A DNA stretch of 45,572 nt from Nitrospirales bacterium (GCA_031315915.1 JALDRK010000031.1:1-45572); one strand, 5' to 3'. Positions 25,161 through 33,967 are shown, counted from the first letter of the stretch. A program made the numbers and translations. The notes: a model not told the origin generated them from the letters alone.

Positions 25161-26036
25161 CTAGGAATCCGCACCTGTGCGAGGGGATGTGGATGGGCTA
25201 GAGCCTCCTTTCCCCTCCGGCCACTGTTGGGCTAACTTCATGGCCGCCTGGTCAAGGGCTTCGTATAAGGCGATTATCCTGAGCGTCTCTAGGGCTTTCC
25301 CGTTTTCCGGATATGTCGGGGTCGTCATGGCTGATCCCCGTACTCTGGGATAACGATTGGATGCGAGCGGAACATCCAGTTGATCTAAGATGGCATACGA
25401 GGTTCCCTGTGACTGAAGTAACAATTTTCCTGAACTGAGATCCAATAAACCTAATTCCACCGTGGCGTGATTTTCTGTTTGATAGCCTGGTAGCATGCTG
25501 ACTTCAGGGAGTACGTCATATTGTGCCGGTCCCCTGGCCTCCTGGCTGGAGGATAGGACGACTAATACGACTTCTAACGGGGGATTTCCTCCCAACCCTT
25601 GAACCAGCGGCGCCTTTTCTCCGGTTGGGACATCTTCTATGCGAATAACCTCCTGCATGGTCAGGGGCATCACTCCCTGTACCGTCTGTTTCACTCTCGC
25701 CGCAAACTGTGGCCAGTTCTCATCGTTGAGGGCAGGGGGACCATGGGATGATTCGCCATGAACAACGATGGCCAGGCCGATCGGAAGACGGCCATGAGTG
25801 GACCCTGAAAGTTTTCCCTGAAGAATTTGAGAGGCCTGAGGTTCAGTTTGATAGTGGGTCGGAAGACGATGAGGCGGGGAGGCGCTACATCCACTGATGA
25901 CATAAAATAGCATCATCAGGATCGTGAGGTAGAGAAGAAAAATCAGCCCTGCCATTCTTTTTTGAAATCGATGCTTTACCACATTGATTGGAAAAACCAA
26001 TGTTTCACGTTGTGGCGTTGGATGAAAATTTGTCAT
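25161..26036 (-). CDS. Envelope lipoprotein, unknown function
   Basis: The product is 291 residues from ATG 26036, chosen because AGGAG lies 7 bases upstream; the longer in-frame form from 26078 lacks a site. A hydrophobic helix (IFLLYLTILMMLFYV) ends in I-S-G-C-S-A, a lipobox-like site, after a long basic N-region, so it is a lipoprotein or an anchored periplasmic protein. The mature domain alternates beta strands and helices: LPIGLAIVVHG, LEVVLVVLSSS, NHATVELGLLDLSSGKLLLQSQG. This pattern is reminiscent of periplasmic proteins with a GNA1162/LpoB-like or TolB-N-like fold, but I cannot name the family. The Ser/Pro-rich tail looks disordered. It is the middle gene of the three-gene envelope operon. 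Confidence 0.65.
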   Translation of the reverse strand: MTNFHPTPQRETLVFPINVVKHRFQKRMAGLIFLLYLTILMMLFYVISGCSASPPHRLPTHYQTEPQASQILQGKLSGSTHGRLPIGLAIVVHGESSHGPPALNDENWPQFAARVKQTVQGVMPLTMQEVIRIEDVPTGEKAPLVQGLGGNPPLEVVLVVLSSSQEARGPAQYDVLPEVSMLPGYQTENHATVELGLLDLSSGKLLLQSQGTSYAILDQLDVPLASNRYPRVRGSAMTTPTYPENGKALETLRIIALYEALDQAAMKLAQQWPEGKGGSSPSTSPRTGADS

Positions 26037-26173
26037 GGGGAGTCTCCTATACACATATGGATGATGTTCAGGATTCATAAGTCAGGATGCATTCTAATGG
26101 TCTGCTTGCCAACAATGGATTGTGTGAACAGGAGGAACGGAATTGGATATACGCTCTTCCACTCTCTTGTCCA

Positions 26174-26473
26174 TCAGACATGGGTCCAATCTGCTTCCTC
26201 CTGGTCATGGCCGTCATTTCGAGCCAACGTCCAGTCGGGTTCAATCTCCTTGGTGTCTTTGGGTTCATTTTTCGCTAGAGTCCAGTCCACCTTTTCCTCT
26301 TGGACATCTTTGCTGTTGGCCAATGTCCAATCGGCCTCATCCTCGTTTGCAGCAAAGGAATGGAACCCTTCCTTGAGACTTCCACCGTCTGAAAGAACCA
26401 AGACGAAAATTCCTGAGACCGTCCATGCGAGTATCCAGCGAAAATGATTGGTTTTGTGAAGTATGCAGCTCAT
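26174..26473 (-). CDS. Exported protein with four D-W-T repeats
   Basis: The product is 99 residues from ATG 26473, with AAAGGAGG 8 bases upstream. The first 33 residues form a signal peptide or anchor (F-R-W-I-L-A-W-T-V-S-G-I-F-V-L-V-L). The rest is an acidic tandem repeat with period about 16-18: E-A-D-W-T-L-A-N, K-V-D-W-T-L-A-K-N, E-P-D-W-T-L-A-R-N and a last partial E-A-D-W-T-H-V. Spacers are rich in Asp, Glu and Lys. I know no family with this motif. It is the first gene of the three-gene envelope operon, preceded by the shared 11-bp element. Its small size, export signal and repeats make it a candidate surface or export substrate. Confidence 0.7.
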   Translation of the reverse strand: MSCILHKTNHFRWILAWTVSGIFVLVLSDGGSLKEGFHSFAANEDEADWTLANSKDVQEEKVDWTLAKNEPKDTKEIEPDWTLARNDGHDQEEADWTHV

Positions 26474-26533
26474 GGCATGACCTCCTTTGGGCCTGAACGG
26501 GGTTATCACACCCGTCGTCTTTGATTGTTCTTC

Positions 26534-26578
26534 ATGTATTTATTTAATCGTAATTCTTTTCAGATAAACAAATACATA
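26534..26578. promoter_or_regulatory. Imperfect inverted pair of the 11-bp element upstream of the envelope operon
   Basis: ACAAATACATA at 26568-26578 is identical to the two copies in the LysR/HlyD intergenic region. A near-match on the opposite strand (reverse complement AAATAAATACAT) lies at 26534-26545, giving an inverted pair with centres about 34 bp apart. The region is AT-rich and lies 60-105 bp upstream of the D-W-T repeat gene. The rest of 26474-26880 shows only a hairpin at 26731-26755. Confidence 0.55.
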
Positions 26579-26730
26579 ATTATTCACGTAATCATAATAT
26601 TTTTAAATCGATTGGAAGATTATTTTCCTTCACGAATTCCGTGTGTTCCCGTCATAGGGTCGTGGTTGATGACGCGAACTTAAAAATCTTGAGAAGAACG
26701 CTGACTGCAGTCATGCAAAGGACGTCTTGT

Positions 26731-26755
26731 CAAGAACACTCCAGGAGAGTTCTTG
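26731..26755. other. Inverted repeat downstream of cydB
   Basis: CAAGAACACTCC and GGAGAGTTCTTG form a 12-bp stem with one mismatch and almost no loop (about 3-5 bases once the tip opens). It lies 126 bp beyond the CydB stop. Minus-strand RNA has no T-run after it, so termination is uncertain. Confidence 0.35.
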
Positions 26756-26880
26756 TCTCAGGGTTTTCTTGAAACCTTGTACAAATATGAAAACGACTGC
26801 TTCTGATTCTCGAGGGGAAAGACGGTTAGGAGTTTGACGGGAAGTGAGCGAAGGAGAAGATCGGCTCCGGATCGGATGTT

Positions 26881-27903
26881 TCAGTCATGCCGATCGGTTG
26901 CCCCTAAAAGAGCGTGACTCTTAAAGATACGGAATAGGTAATAGAGTGAGGGGAAAAGGAAAAGGGCGCCGATGACGAGTGCCACCATAATGACTTGCAG
27001 GGTAATCTCCGGGGCGGAGGTATTGAACACCGTCAAATAGGGCGGCACCAAATAAGGGAATTGGGCAAAGCCCCACGCCCATATCGTGAGGGTCACTTGG
27101 AGGATGGCAAATGTCCGGGCCCACCAGTATCGTCGGGTAATCAAAAACCAGACAGCGGTGATGGTCAGTCCGCCAATTCCGAGTTGGATGATTCCACCCC
27201 AAAGACTATTGGTGAGTTCACCCCAGAGTCGTGGGGCGCCCGTTTTTCCAAGCAACAGAACTGTTTCCTCCAGAAGTCCTGTCAGAAGAGCGGCCATAAT
27301 CGCCCGTTTCCGAAAAATCTCTTGAAGCTGGAGCTTGGGGGTCTCCAGCAGCAGATAGGTTGCGGCCAGATAGACGAACAGAAGAAGGGTCAAGATGCCC
27401 ATCATGAGCGGAAACGGTTGCAGCCAGGGGGACACATAGCTTTCGAAAAAACCGTCGGGATTGACAGGGAAATCTCCGGCGGTCATCGCGCCCAGGATCA
27501 TGCCCAACAAGAGAGGACTGATGAGGCTTGAACCGGCAAAGACTTGATCCCACCGCATATGAATGTCATCGTCTGAGACATCGTAATGACGAAAAGCAAA
27601 CGCGGATCCCCGAAGCACGATCCCGATCACAAGGAGCGTCAAGGGAATGTGCAGGATGGTGGAGATTCGAGCGTAGGCCGCAGGAAACGCCGTAAAGAGG
27701 ATCGTGACGATGAGAATCAACCACACATGATTGGCTTCCCAAATCGGCCCGATGGCATTTCCGATCAGTCGGTGTTGGTCCCGCCTCGTTGGCCCTCGAG
27801 CCATCAAATGCCATACACCGGCACCGAAGTCCGCTCCCCCCGACAATGCATAAAATGTAAGGGAGATCAGAAGAACAATGGCCAAGATCGTCTCAAGTCC
27901 CAT
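26881..27903 (-). CDS. cydB: Cytochrome bd-type quinol oxidase subunit II
   Basis: The product is 340 residues with eight or nine transmembrane helices. The family N-terminus is plain: FYALSGGADFGAGVWHL, then IGNAIGPIWEANHVWLI and FTAFPAAYA. Subunit II stabilises the haem-bearing subunit I and provides part of the oxygen/proton pathways. The ATG overlaps the CydA stop by one base (TAATG), so the two are translationally coupled in an operon. Nitrospira genomes carry several bd-like pairs, some with altered haem ligands; here subunit I keeps its ligands. No CydX-like small gene is visible downstream. Confidence 0.92.
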   Translation of the reverse strand: MGLETILAIVLLISLTFYALSGGADFGAGVWHLMARGPTRRDQHRLIGNAIGPIWEANHVWLILIVTILFTAFPAAYARISTILHIPLTLLVIGIVLRGSAFAFRHYDVSDDDIHMRWDQVFAGSSLISPLLLGMILGAMTAGDFPVNPDGFFESYVSPWLQPFPLMMGILTLLLFVYLAATYLLLETPKLQLQEIFRKRAIMAALLTGLLEETVLLLGKTGAPRLWGELTNSLWGGIIQLGIGGLTITAVWFLITRRYWWARTFAILQVTLTIWAWGFAQFPYLVPPYLTVFNTSAPEITLQVIMVALVIGALFLFPSLYYLFRIFKSHALLGATDRHD

Positions 27904-29240
27904 TAGCCGGCCTCGACCTGTTCATTGACGGATATCATGTCGAACTGTTTGGGGGTGGCCGAGACATGTCGCCACATCAGCCAAACGACGATACACGTCA
28001 GAAACGCATACAACCCTGCAAAAAATATCAAGGGAATGATCAGTTCGGGCATAGGCGTCACCGCTTCAGCGGTTTTCAGGTGCCCCGCAATCACCCACGG
28101 TTGCCTGCCGACTTCCGTTGCTACCCACCCGGCCTCCGTGGCCAAAAATCCCAAAGGACTGGCGAAGACCATCGATCGAAGGAAGAGCCGGGATTGAAAA
28201 TAGTTCCGCTTCTTCCATGTGATCCAGAAACCCCATAAAGCCAGTAACATCATCAGAACACCAATGAACACCATGAATTGAAAGGCGGTTCTGGTCACGC
28301 CGATAGGCGGCCAATGTTCTTTGGGAAATTCCTTGAAACCGATGACCTTCCCCATGGGGTCGAGATGGATCATCATACTCAGGGCGTAGGGAATTTCCCA
28401 AACGTAGTCAAAACTCTCCTGCTCGGCATTCCAGATTCCACCCACTCGAAACGGCGCACCCTGCTGTGTCTCAACCTGACCTTCAAAAACCGCCAATTTC
28501 AAGGGTTGATATTTCACGACTTGTTTGGCGAGGAAATCACCACTGAACGGTTGCAGAATGGCACCGATCCCGCCTACCGTGAAAGCGATTGTCAACGCGG
28601 CCTGATGAAATGGGTTGCCTGGCTGTCGCAGGAGGAGAAAAGCATGAATGCCCGCCACGGCAAATCCCGTTGCGGCAAAGGCGGCCAGAATCATATGGGG
28701 GGCCTGCAGCAACCCGGAGGGATTGAAGAGGGCGGCAATGGGATCGATGTTGGACGGGAAGCCGTCGATCATCGTAAACCCCCTTGGCGTGTTCATCCAT
28801 CCGTTGGCCATCACCACGACCACGCCTGACAGGATTCCGCTCATGAGCACGACACCGCCGGCGGCAAGATGAGCGCGAGGACTGACCTTTTGCCAGCCAT
28901 ACAGGTAAATGCCCAAAAAAATGGCCTCCGTGAAAAACGCAAACCCTTCGATGGCAAAAGCCGGTCCGATAATCGGTCCCGCCCACTCCATGAATTTCGG
29001 CCAGAGCAGACCGAGCTGAAAAGAGAGCACAGTTCCGGTCACGGCTCCTACGGCAAAGAAAATGGCTGTGCCCTTGGCCCAACGTTTGGCAATGGCGAGA
29101 TAGACTTCCTGCCCGGTTTTCAGCCACCGCCATTCTGCAAAAATCATGAGAAGGGGCATGGCCATGCTCACGACGGCAAAAATGATGTGAAATCCCAAGG
29201 CCATCGCCATGAGGGTTCGAGCTGCTAATAAATCACTCAT
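27903..29240 (-). CDS. cydA: Cytochrome bd-type quinol oxidase subunit I
   Basis: The product is 445 residues, shorter than E. coli CydA (522) because the Q-loop is of the short type. Key features are present: the haem b595 ligand His in GFHIIFAVVSM (about 18), a GPAFAIEGFAFFTEA segment with the conserved Glu pair, the candidate haem b558 ligand His in QAPHMILA, the Met in FQFMVFIG, and the GRQPW signature in WVATEVGRQPWVIAG. It should oxidise quinol and reduce oxygen in the inner membrane without proton pumping. The gene is the first of the pair; 120 bp upstream lies the end of the NDH-2 fusion gene, on the same strand. Confidence 0.92.
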   Translation of the reverse strand: MSDLLAARTLMAMALGFHIIFAVVSMAMPLLMIFAEWRWLKTGQEVYLAIAKRWAKGTAIFFAVGAVTGTVLSFQLGLLWPKFMEWAGPIIGPAFAIEGFAFFTEAIFLGIYLYGWQKVSPRAHLAAGGVVLMSGILSGVVVVMANGWMNTPRGFTMIDGFPSNIDPIAALFNPSGLLQAPHMILAAFAATGFAVAGIHAFLLLRQPGNPFHQAALTIAFTVGGIGAILQPFSGDFLAKQVVKYQPLKLAVFEGQVETQQGAPFRVGGIWNAEQESFDYVWEIPYALSMMIHLDPMGKVIGFKEFPKEHWPPIGVTRTAFQFMVFIGVLMMLLALWGFWITWKKRNYFQSRLFLRSMVFASPLGFLATEAGWVATEVGRQPWVIAGHLKTAEAVTPMPELIIPLIFFAGLYAFLTCIVVWLMWRHVSATPKQFDMISVNEQVEAG

Positions 29241-29362
29241 TTCATGATCACGCGTTGGTTAGGACCGTGGTTCTGGTTCTCTCCATCGTACCACCATGAT
29301 TTGGCCAATGCTTCCCGAAAGGAGTCAAAACCCGGCCATCTTAGAAATCTTGTCGATTCGCA

Positions 29363-31386
29363 TTACGGGCCTGTTTTATCACTCTGTAATCGGGCCAGTG
29401 CGACATCGAGATAACTCAAAAGCCCCACGGGACGACCATCGGCATCCAAGACGGGTGCCTGCTTCACCTCATTCATATAAAACAGACGCAAGGCATCACG
29501 AACAACTTGTGTTGACTGGAGTGATACCACTTCTGTGGAAGCAACGTTCTTCACGTCGTCGGAAAATTTTTGTCGATTGCCGGCTGCTCGATGCAAGTCG
29601 GATTCAGTCACCAAGCCGACTAACTTCCCGTCGGTGCCAACAAGCAGTAGGACCTTCTGAGAACTTTCCCTAATTGCTGAACTGCTTCAGCAATGGGCGA
29701 CGACTCTGAACAAGTGATGAGTGGGGATCGCATCAGATCTCGCACTGGACAATTCAGGAGTTCTTCCGACCACACGGAGGAGTGTAGCGCCTCTTCCATG
29801 GGCCCCCTCATTGCACTGTCATGCAGCAATTGTCGTAGTGACTGAAAAAGATTGACGAAGAGTTTAAAGTCCTTAGACGCAAAGACTAACAGAGTTGCGG
29901 AAGTCTTTGCCGTCACGGTGACCCGACGCACGAGACCATGGAGCAGTGAACCTTCTCCAAAGTGCTCACCTTGCCTGACCTCGTCTTTCCACAAAATTTC
30001 CCCATCGGCATCACACCTCGTTGCCTCGAGAATGCCTTCTTCTACGATGTAAAAGGCCTTTCCTCGCTCTCCTTGATGAAAGACCACGTCACCGGGCTCC
30101 AGATGAACACGCGCCATTTTTTGGGTTTTTCGTAAATCCCAATAATTCAAATCTGGAGGAAAAAACAACTCAAAGGTCCAATCGGTCACGACTCGAAGTT
30201 TTCGATCAAATCCCGGTAGTTTGAGAAGGTGTACCGTTCGGGTCAGCCACCATGCGAAAAAACCGCTGAAACGAAATCCTAAAATCGAGCAAACACCTTT
30301 GTGATGACCAATCGTGGCCATCTGTCCCAACATTTTGTAGCGAAATGGTTGCAGGGTGTGTTGAGTCAAAGTGGCCACGAGATTATTGGCTGCGTGTTTT
30401 CCTAACGGTGTGGCAAATTGTGCCGTCGGAGAACAGCGCTGCCCATACCCATCCGGATTGGCGGCTCCATCGCCAATGGCCCAGACATCTCTATATCCTT
30501 TGACCCGTAACCATTCATCCGTGAGGAGCTTCCCTTTTTCATATTCACCCTCGAGTCCGGCGAGAACAGGGTTCGGCGCATTTCCAATAGTGCAAATGAC
30601 ATTGTGCGTTTCAAGACGGGAGCCATCTTTCAGTCGAAGATAATCATGGCTCACAGACATCACGCGCTGCTTCACGAACACGGTCATCCCCCGCTGTTCG
30701 AGAGTTGCTTTGGTGAATCGGCCAAGCTTTTCCCCCAACTCCGGTAGTACATGAGGCCCGGAATGCACTAAGGTGACTTGTAATTCGGCGGGAGCCAAGG
30801 TTCGATAAAATCGTCTGGCTTCGTGGAGTAGATCCAAGATCTCTCCCGCTGTTTCGACTCCGCTATACCCGCCTCCGACCACGACAAATTGGAGAAGACG
30901 TTTTCGTCTTTCTTCGTTTGACTCCAAACTCGCTTCTTCCAGACGACGGACAATGTGTTCCCGAAGGGACAGCGCATCAGCCAGTGTTTTTAAAAAGAGA
31001 GCATGCTCCATCATCCCTGGAACCGCGCGAAGGTCGGTACTGCTCCCAAGAGCTAGGACTAATTGCCGAGCTTCGATGTGTGTGACATCAAGACCGTCGG
31101 CTGAATCAACTGTCACCTGTCGATCCTTGAGAGAAATGTTCTTCACTTCTGCCCGCATGAGCGTACAATGCCGAAGGACAAAACGAATGGGATTGGTGAC
31201 ATGTCGTGGTTCAATGCTCGCGCCAATGACCTCAGGCAAAAAGGGTTGGAAGACAAAGTAATTTTCTGCATTGATTAACAGAACCCGGTGCGCTGCCTCT
31301 GCACCCCACAATTGTTCTAAACGCTTGGCACAGGCCAATCCCGCAAACCCCCCTCCGAGAATGACCACATCCCAGTGATTTTTCAT
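29363..31386 (-). CDS. NDH-2-type NADH dehydrogenase fused to cNMP-binding and two CBS domains (frameshifted)
   Basis: The first frame (31386-29620, 588 residues) has an NDH-2 oxidoreductase part (1-420). Its FAD motif is VVILGGGFAGLACAKRL, its NAD motif VVVGGGYSGVETAGEI, and WAIGDGAANPD and SPTAQFATPLGKHAANN are also present. A cyclic-nucleotide-binding domain (about 425-530) contains EPGDVVFHQGERGKAFYIVEEG and FGEGSLLHG. Then the first CBS domain starts (CPVRDLMRSPLIT). This frame ends at TAG 29620, but the next frame continues the CBS domain as VLLLVGTDGKLVGLVTESDL and a complete second CBS domain to 29363. One base appears to be missing near 29655. NDH-2 passes electrons from NADH to quinone; the added domains would sense cyclic and adenine nucleotides. 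It starts with a 4-bp overlap (ATGA) after the Kelch gene. Confidence 0.85.
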
Positions 31387-32588
31387 GAAAACCGATTAAG
31401 CCTTTTAGCGTGATTTTTATGCCAGTGGAACCATGTAGCTGGAAAGAAGTGAAGTGATTCACTCAAACTTGGCTTCAAAAGTTCTTTGCCCCTTTCACCA
31501 TAAAATGGCCTATCCCCGTTAAGCGTGTAAATTTCCGTATAGGTTTTGCCTTTATGGTCACCACCACCGGCAAGATTGGCTCCACTCACCGCATAAATTT
31601 TTTCGTTCACCACCCCCACTGCCAATCCATGGCGGGGAAATCGCATGTTGGGCAGCAAGTGCCACCGATTGGTTTTCGGATCATAGGCCTCATGTTGTCG
31701 AAACACCCCGGCGCGATTGTGTGCCCATTCCTCACCCCCTAAAACATGAATTCTTCCATTCAAGGCCACCACGCCGATGCCACTACGCGGCGTGGGGAGC
31801 ATGGCCCGTGGCTCCCAACTGTCGGTTTCCGGGTCATAGACTTCATTGACTCCAATGTTGGTCGACATGAGGACATATGCAGAACCGATACGACCGCCGA
31901 TCACATAAATCTTTCCATCAATCGTCGCGGCGCCCATATGATTCCGTTGGGTAGACATAGGAGCGGCCTGAGACCAGGTGTCGGTCTCGGTGTCATAGAC
32001 TTCGTTGACTGTGAGCTGCTTGGTCGGCCGGTTGAATGTGAGGCCCGCAAAGTCTGCGTTGTCCGGCAGAGCGACTCCGCCAATCGCATAAATTTTCGAA
32101 CCCACGACCGCCGCCGTCAATGCCCCTCGAGCCGCGGGAAGGGGCTTGAGGGAAGACCACTTGCGCGTGTCCATGTCGAACATCCAGGCGAGGTTGACAG
32201 GCTTCCAAGATATTTCATCGGGTCGGACAAACCCACCCAGGAGATACACCTTATTCCCGACAGTGACGAGTGCCGGATGGTGGACAGGTGTTGGATCTGA
32301 GGGAAGTTCGATCCATTTTTCCTGACTGGTGTCGAACATCCAAAACAGACCACGGGGTGTATACTCAGGTCCTAAACCACCATACACGATCATTGAATTT
32401 CCAACCCCGGTCCCGACGACTTCTTCCGCGCCTTCGGGTATGGGCGGGCCTGCTTCCCAGGTCTCGGCAAGGGCCGGTGCTGTCAGAAGCGCTACAAGCA
32501 ATCCCAGGAAGAATACGGGTTTTCCAATGAATCGTTGAATGTTCAGGTTCTCCTTATGGATAAGTGTCCCGTCCGATGAGTGTGGCAT
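31383..32588 (-). CDS. Exported Kelch-repeat beta-propeller protein
   Basis: The product is about 401 residues from ATG 32588, with a signal peptide ending A-P-A-L-A. Five or six Kelch blades follow, each with a conserved V-Y-L/V-I-G-G and a D-T-x-x-W pair: KVYLLGGF, KIYAIGGV, KIYVIGGR, RIHVLGGE, KIYAVSGA and the matching DTSQEKW, DMDTRKW, DTETDTW, DPETDSW, DPKTNRW. It should fold as a periplasmic beta-propeller and bind a protein or glycan. The start is uncertain: neither 32588 nor 32639 has a Shine-Dalgarno, whereas AAGGAG lies 9 bases before an in-frame ATT at 32540 that would give an ideal 25-residue signal peptide. It overlaps the NDH-2 fusion gene by 4 bp, implying coupled expression. 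Confidence 0.85.
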   Translation of the reverse strand: MPHSSDGTLIHKENLNIQRFIGKPVFFLGLLVALLTAPALAETWEAGPPIPEGAEEVVGTGVGNSMIVYGGLGPEYTPRGLFWMFDTSQEKWIELPSDPTPVHHPALVTVGNKVYLLGGFVRPDEISWKPVNLAWMFDMDTRKWSSLKPLPAARGALTAAVVGSKIYAIGGVALPDNADFAGLTFNRPTKQLTVNEVYDTETDTWSQAAPMSTQRNHMGAATIDGKIYVIGGRIGSAYVLMSTNIGVNEVYDPETDSWEPRAMLPTPRSGIGVVALNGRIHVLGGEEWAHNRAGVFRQHEAYDPKTNRWHLLPNMRFPRHGLAVGVVNEKIYAVSGANLAGGGDHKGKTYTEIYTLNGDRPFYGERGKELLKPSLSESLHFFPATWFHWHKNHAKRLNRFS

Positions 32589-32683
32589 AGTGTTGTTAGC
32601 GAGAGGGCAAGAATTTTTCGATTGAATCTGTCTCTCCATTGGCTACAGGAATTGAACGTTGAATACAATCAGGACGACATGAA

Positions 32684-32715
32684 CTCGATCTACCACCAGT
32701 CGGTGGTAGATCGAG
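32684..32715 (-). terminator. Perfect 14-bp stem-loop after the DUF5666-like gene
   Basis: CTCGATCTACCACC (32684-32697) and its exact complement at 32702-32715 enclose a 4-base loop. It lies 29 bp beyond the stop of the minus-strand gene ending at 32744. Minus-strand RNA continues TTCATGTCGTCCTGATT, only weakly T-rich, so this is a non-canonical terminator or a 3'-end stabiliser between two transcription units. Confidence 0.6.
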
Positions 32716-32743
32716 CCACACATCAGGGTTGACAACCGACTCG

Positions 32744-33283
32744 TCACTCCTGAGTTTTCCCTTTGGCATTTATGCCTTTTTCATCATGAGCACCACGATG
32801 AAGGTCGATGACGGTGCCACCCTCATTCACTTCAACCGTGACCAGTTCACCCTCTTCAATGTTTTTGGTTTTGATTTCAAGTCGACCGAGCGGAAACACC
32901 TTTTCTCCGTCTTTGGTGTCCAGCTTGATCTCCTTCGTCATTTTTCCCATATACACGAGCTTTCCGGTATAGAAGTGATGATGTCCCTCTTCCCCTTTGT
33001 GATGGGCCTCGATGACGGTATTGTTCTCGTCCAGCACGATGGTCACTTCATCCCCTTCCTTATATTCTGCGTGACCATGCTGACGTGCGTTTTTCTGATT
33101 AAGCGTGTGGTGGCCTGTGGGTGTCTCAATCGTCACAATTTCACCTTTGATGGCTGTCACTACTCCGGTCACTTTCCTGTGTCCCTCGCTAAGCGAGTCC
33201 GCATGTCCGTTGCCGGACATGATGAGAAACACACTCATGACCGCTGATAAGACACTGAGATGTAGATAATTCGTTCTGTTCAT
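32744..33283 (-). CDS. Secreted two-repeat beta-barrel protein (DUF5666-like)
   Basis: The product is 179 residues with a signal peptide (cleavage near G-H-A, about residue 28). The mature part contains two similar all-beta units: KVTGVVTAIKGEIVTIETPTG with GDEVTIVLDENNTVI, then YTGKLVYMGKMTKEIKLDTKDG with GELVTVEVNEGGTVI. This is the pattern of small OB-like barrels found in DUF5666 and related periplasmic proteins; no catalytic site is visible. The His-rich linker (HHKGEEGHHHF) could bind metal. AGGAGG lies 7 bases before the ATG. It lies about 80 bp downstream of the DoxX gene and may share its transcript. Confidence 0.72.
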   Translation of the reverse strand: MNRTNYLHLSVLSAVMSVFLIMSGNGHADSLSEGHRKVTGVVTAIKGEIVTIETPTGHHTLNQKNARQHGHAEYKEGDEVTIVLDENNTVIEAHHKGEEGHHHFYTGKLVYMGKMTKEIKLDTKDGEKVFPLGRLEIKTKNIEEGELVTVEVNEGGTVIDLHRGAHDEKGINAKGKTQE

Positions 33284-33364
33284 GACGTCCTCCTTTGTAG
33301 TATTGATGAAAAAATTCCGTCCATGGTGGGACGGATATCGTGACTTCCTGTCGTTCCGGTATGG

Positions 33365-33748
33365 TCAATGACCGGCATTCTCTCTCGCATCGTCTACGCT
33401 CCAGATGCCTGAACCCTGGGCGGAAATAAAGAGGAACACAAAGCAATACAGCGCGGCGAGTTCTCCGCCATTTTCGAGTGGGAATAATGCCTTTGTTCCA
33501 TGGGCGATCCAATAGGCTGCAGCCATGAGACCGCTGCAGAGAAATGCGGCCGAGCGAGTGAACAGTCCGATCATCACGAGAAATCCGCCGATCATTTCAA
33601 TTGGTCCGGCAACATAAATGATAAAACCCGGGGCTTCCATCGGCATGGCCGTCGGAAATCCAAAGAGCTTCTGCGTTCCATGCCACAGAAATAAGAATCC
33701 CACAATTATGCGCATGAGGGCATAGGTTTGAGGTGTAAACGCGTTCAT
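33365..33748 (-). CDS. DoxX-family membrane protein
   Basis: The product is 127 residues from ATG 33748 (AGGAGGG 7 bases upstream; the longer in-frame form from 33781 has no site). It has four transmembrane helices and the DoxX family pattern: LMRIIVGFLFLWHGTQKLFG near the N-terminus, AGPIEMIGGFLVMIGLFTRSAA in the second span and IAHGTKALFPLENGGELA before the last helix. DoxX proteins are small inner-membrane proteins linked to thiol and sulfur redox chemistry in several bacteria. It is the first gene of a two-gene unit; upstream lies an AT-rich region and then the sigma-54 relic. Confidence 0.85.
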   Translation of the reverse strand: MNAFTPQTYALMRIIVGFLFLWHGTQKLFGFPTAMPMEAPGFIIYVAGPIEMIGGFLVMIGLFTRSAAFLCSGLMAAAYWIAHGTKALFPLENGGELAALYCFVFLFISAQGSGIWSVDDARENAGH

Positions 33749-33967
33749 AATTTCCCTCCTGTTCTTTTTGTTTTGACGCACATCATCGAAAACTGCAGTC
33801 TTCTTTTCCCTTCTTTGTTATGAATGTAGGGGCAAGAGGCATACCATGGTCTATAGACAATTTAATTTTGTAACTATTTGATTTATAAAATTATTAGTCG
33901 ATTGGGATGAGAGAACTACAGCGGTGTGACGAAGATTCTATGACTATATATCGGCACTTCGTCAGGT

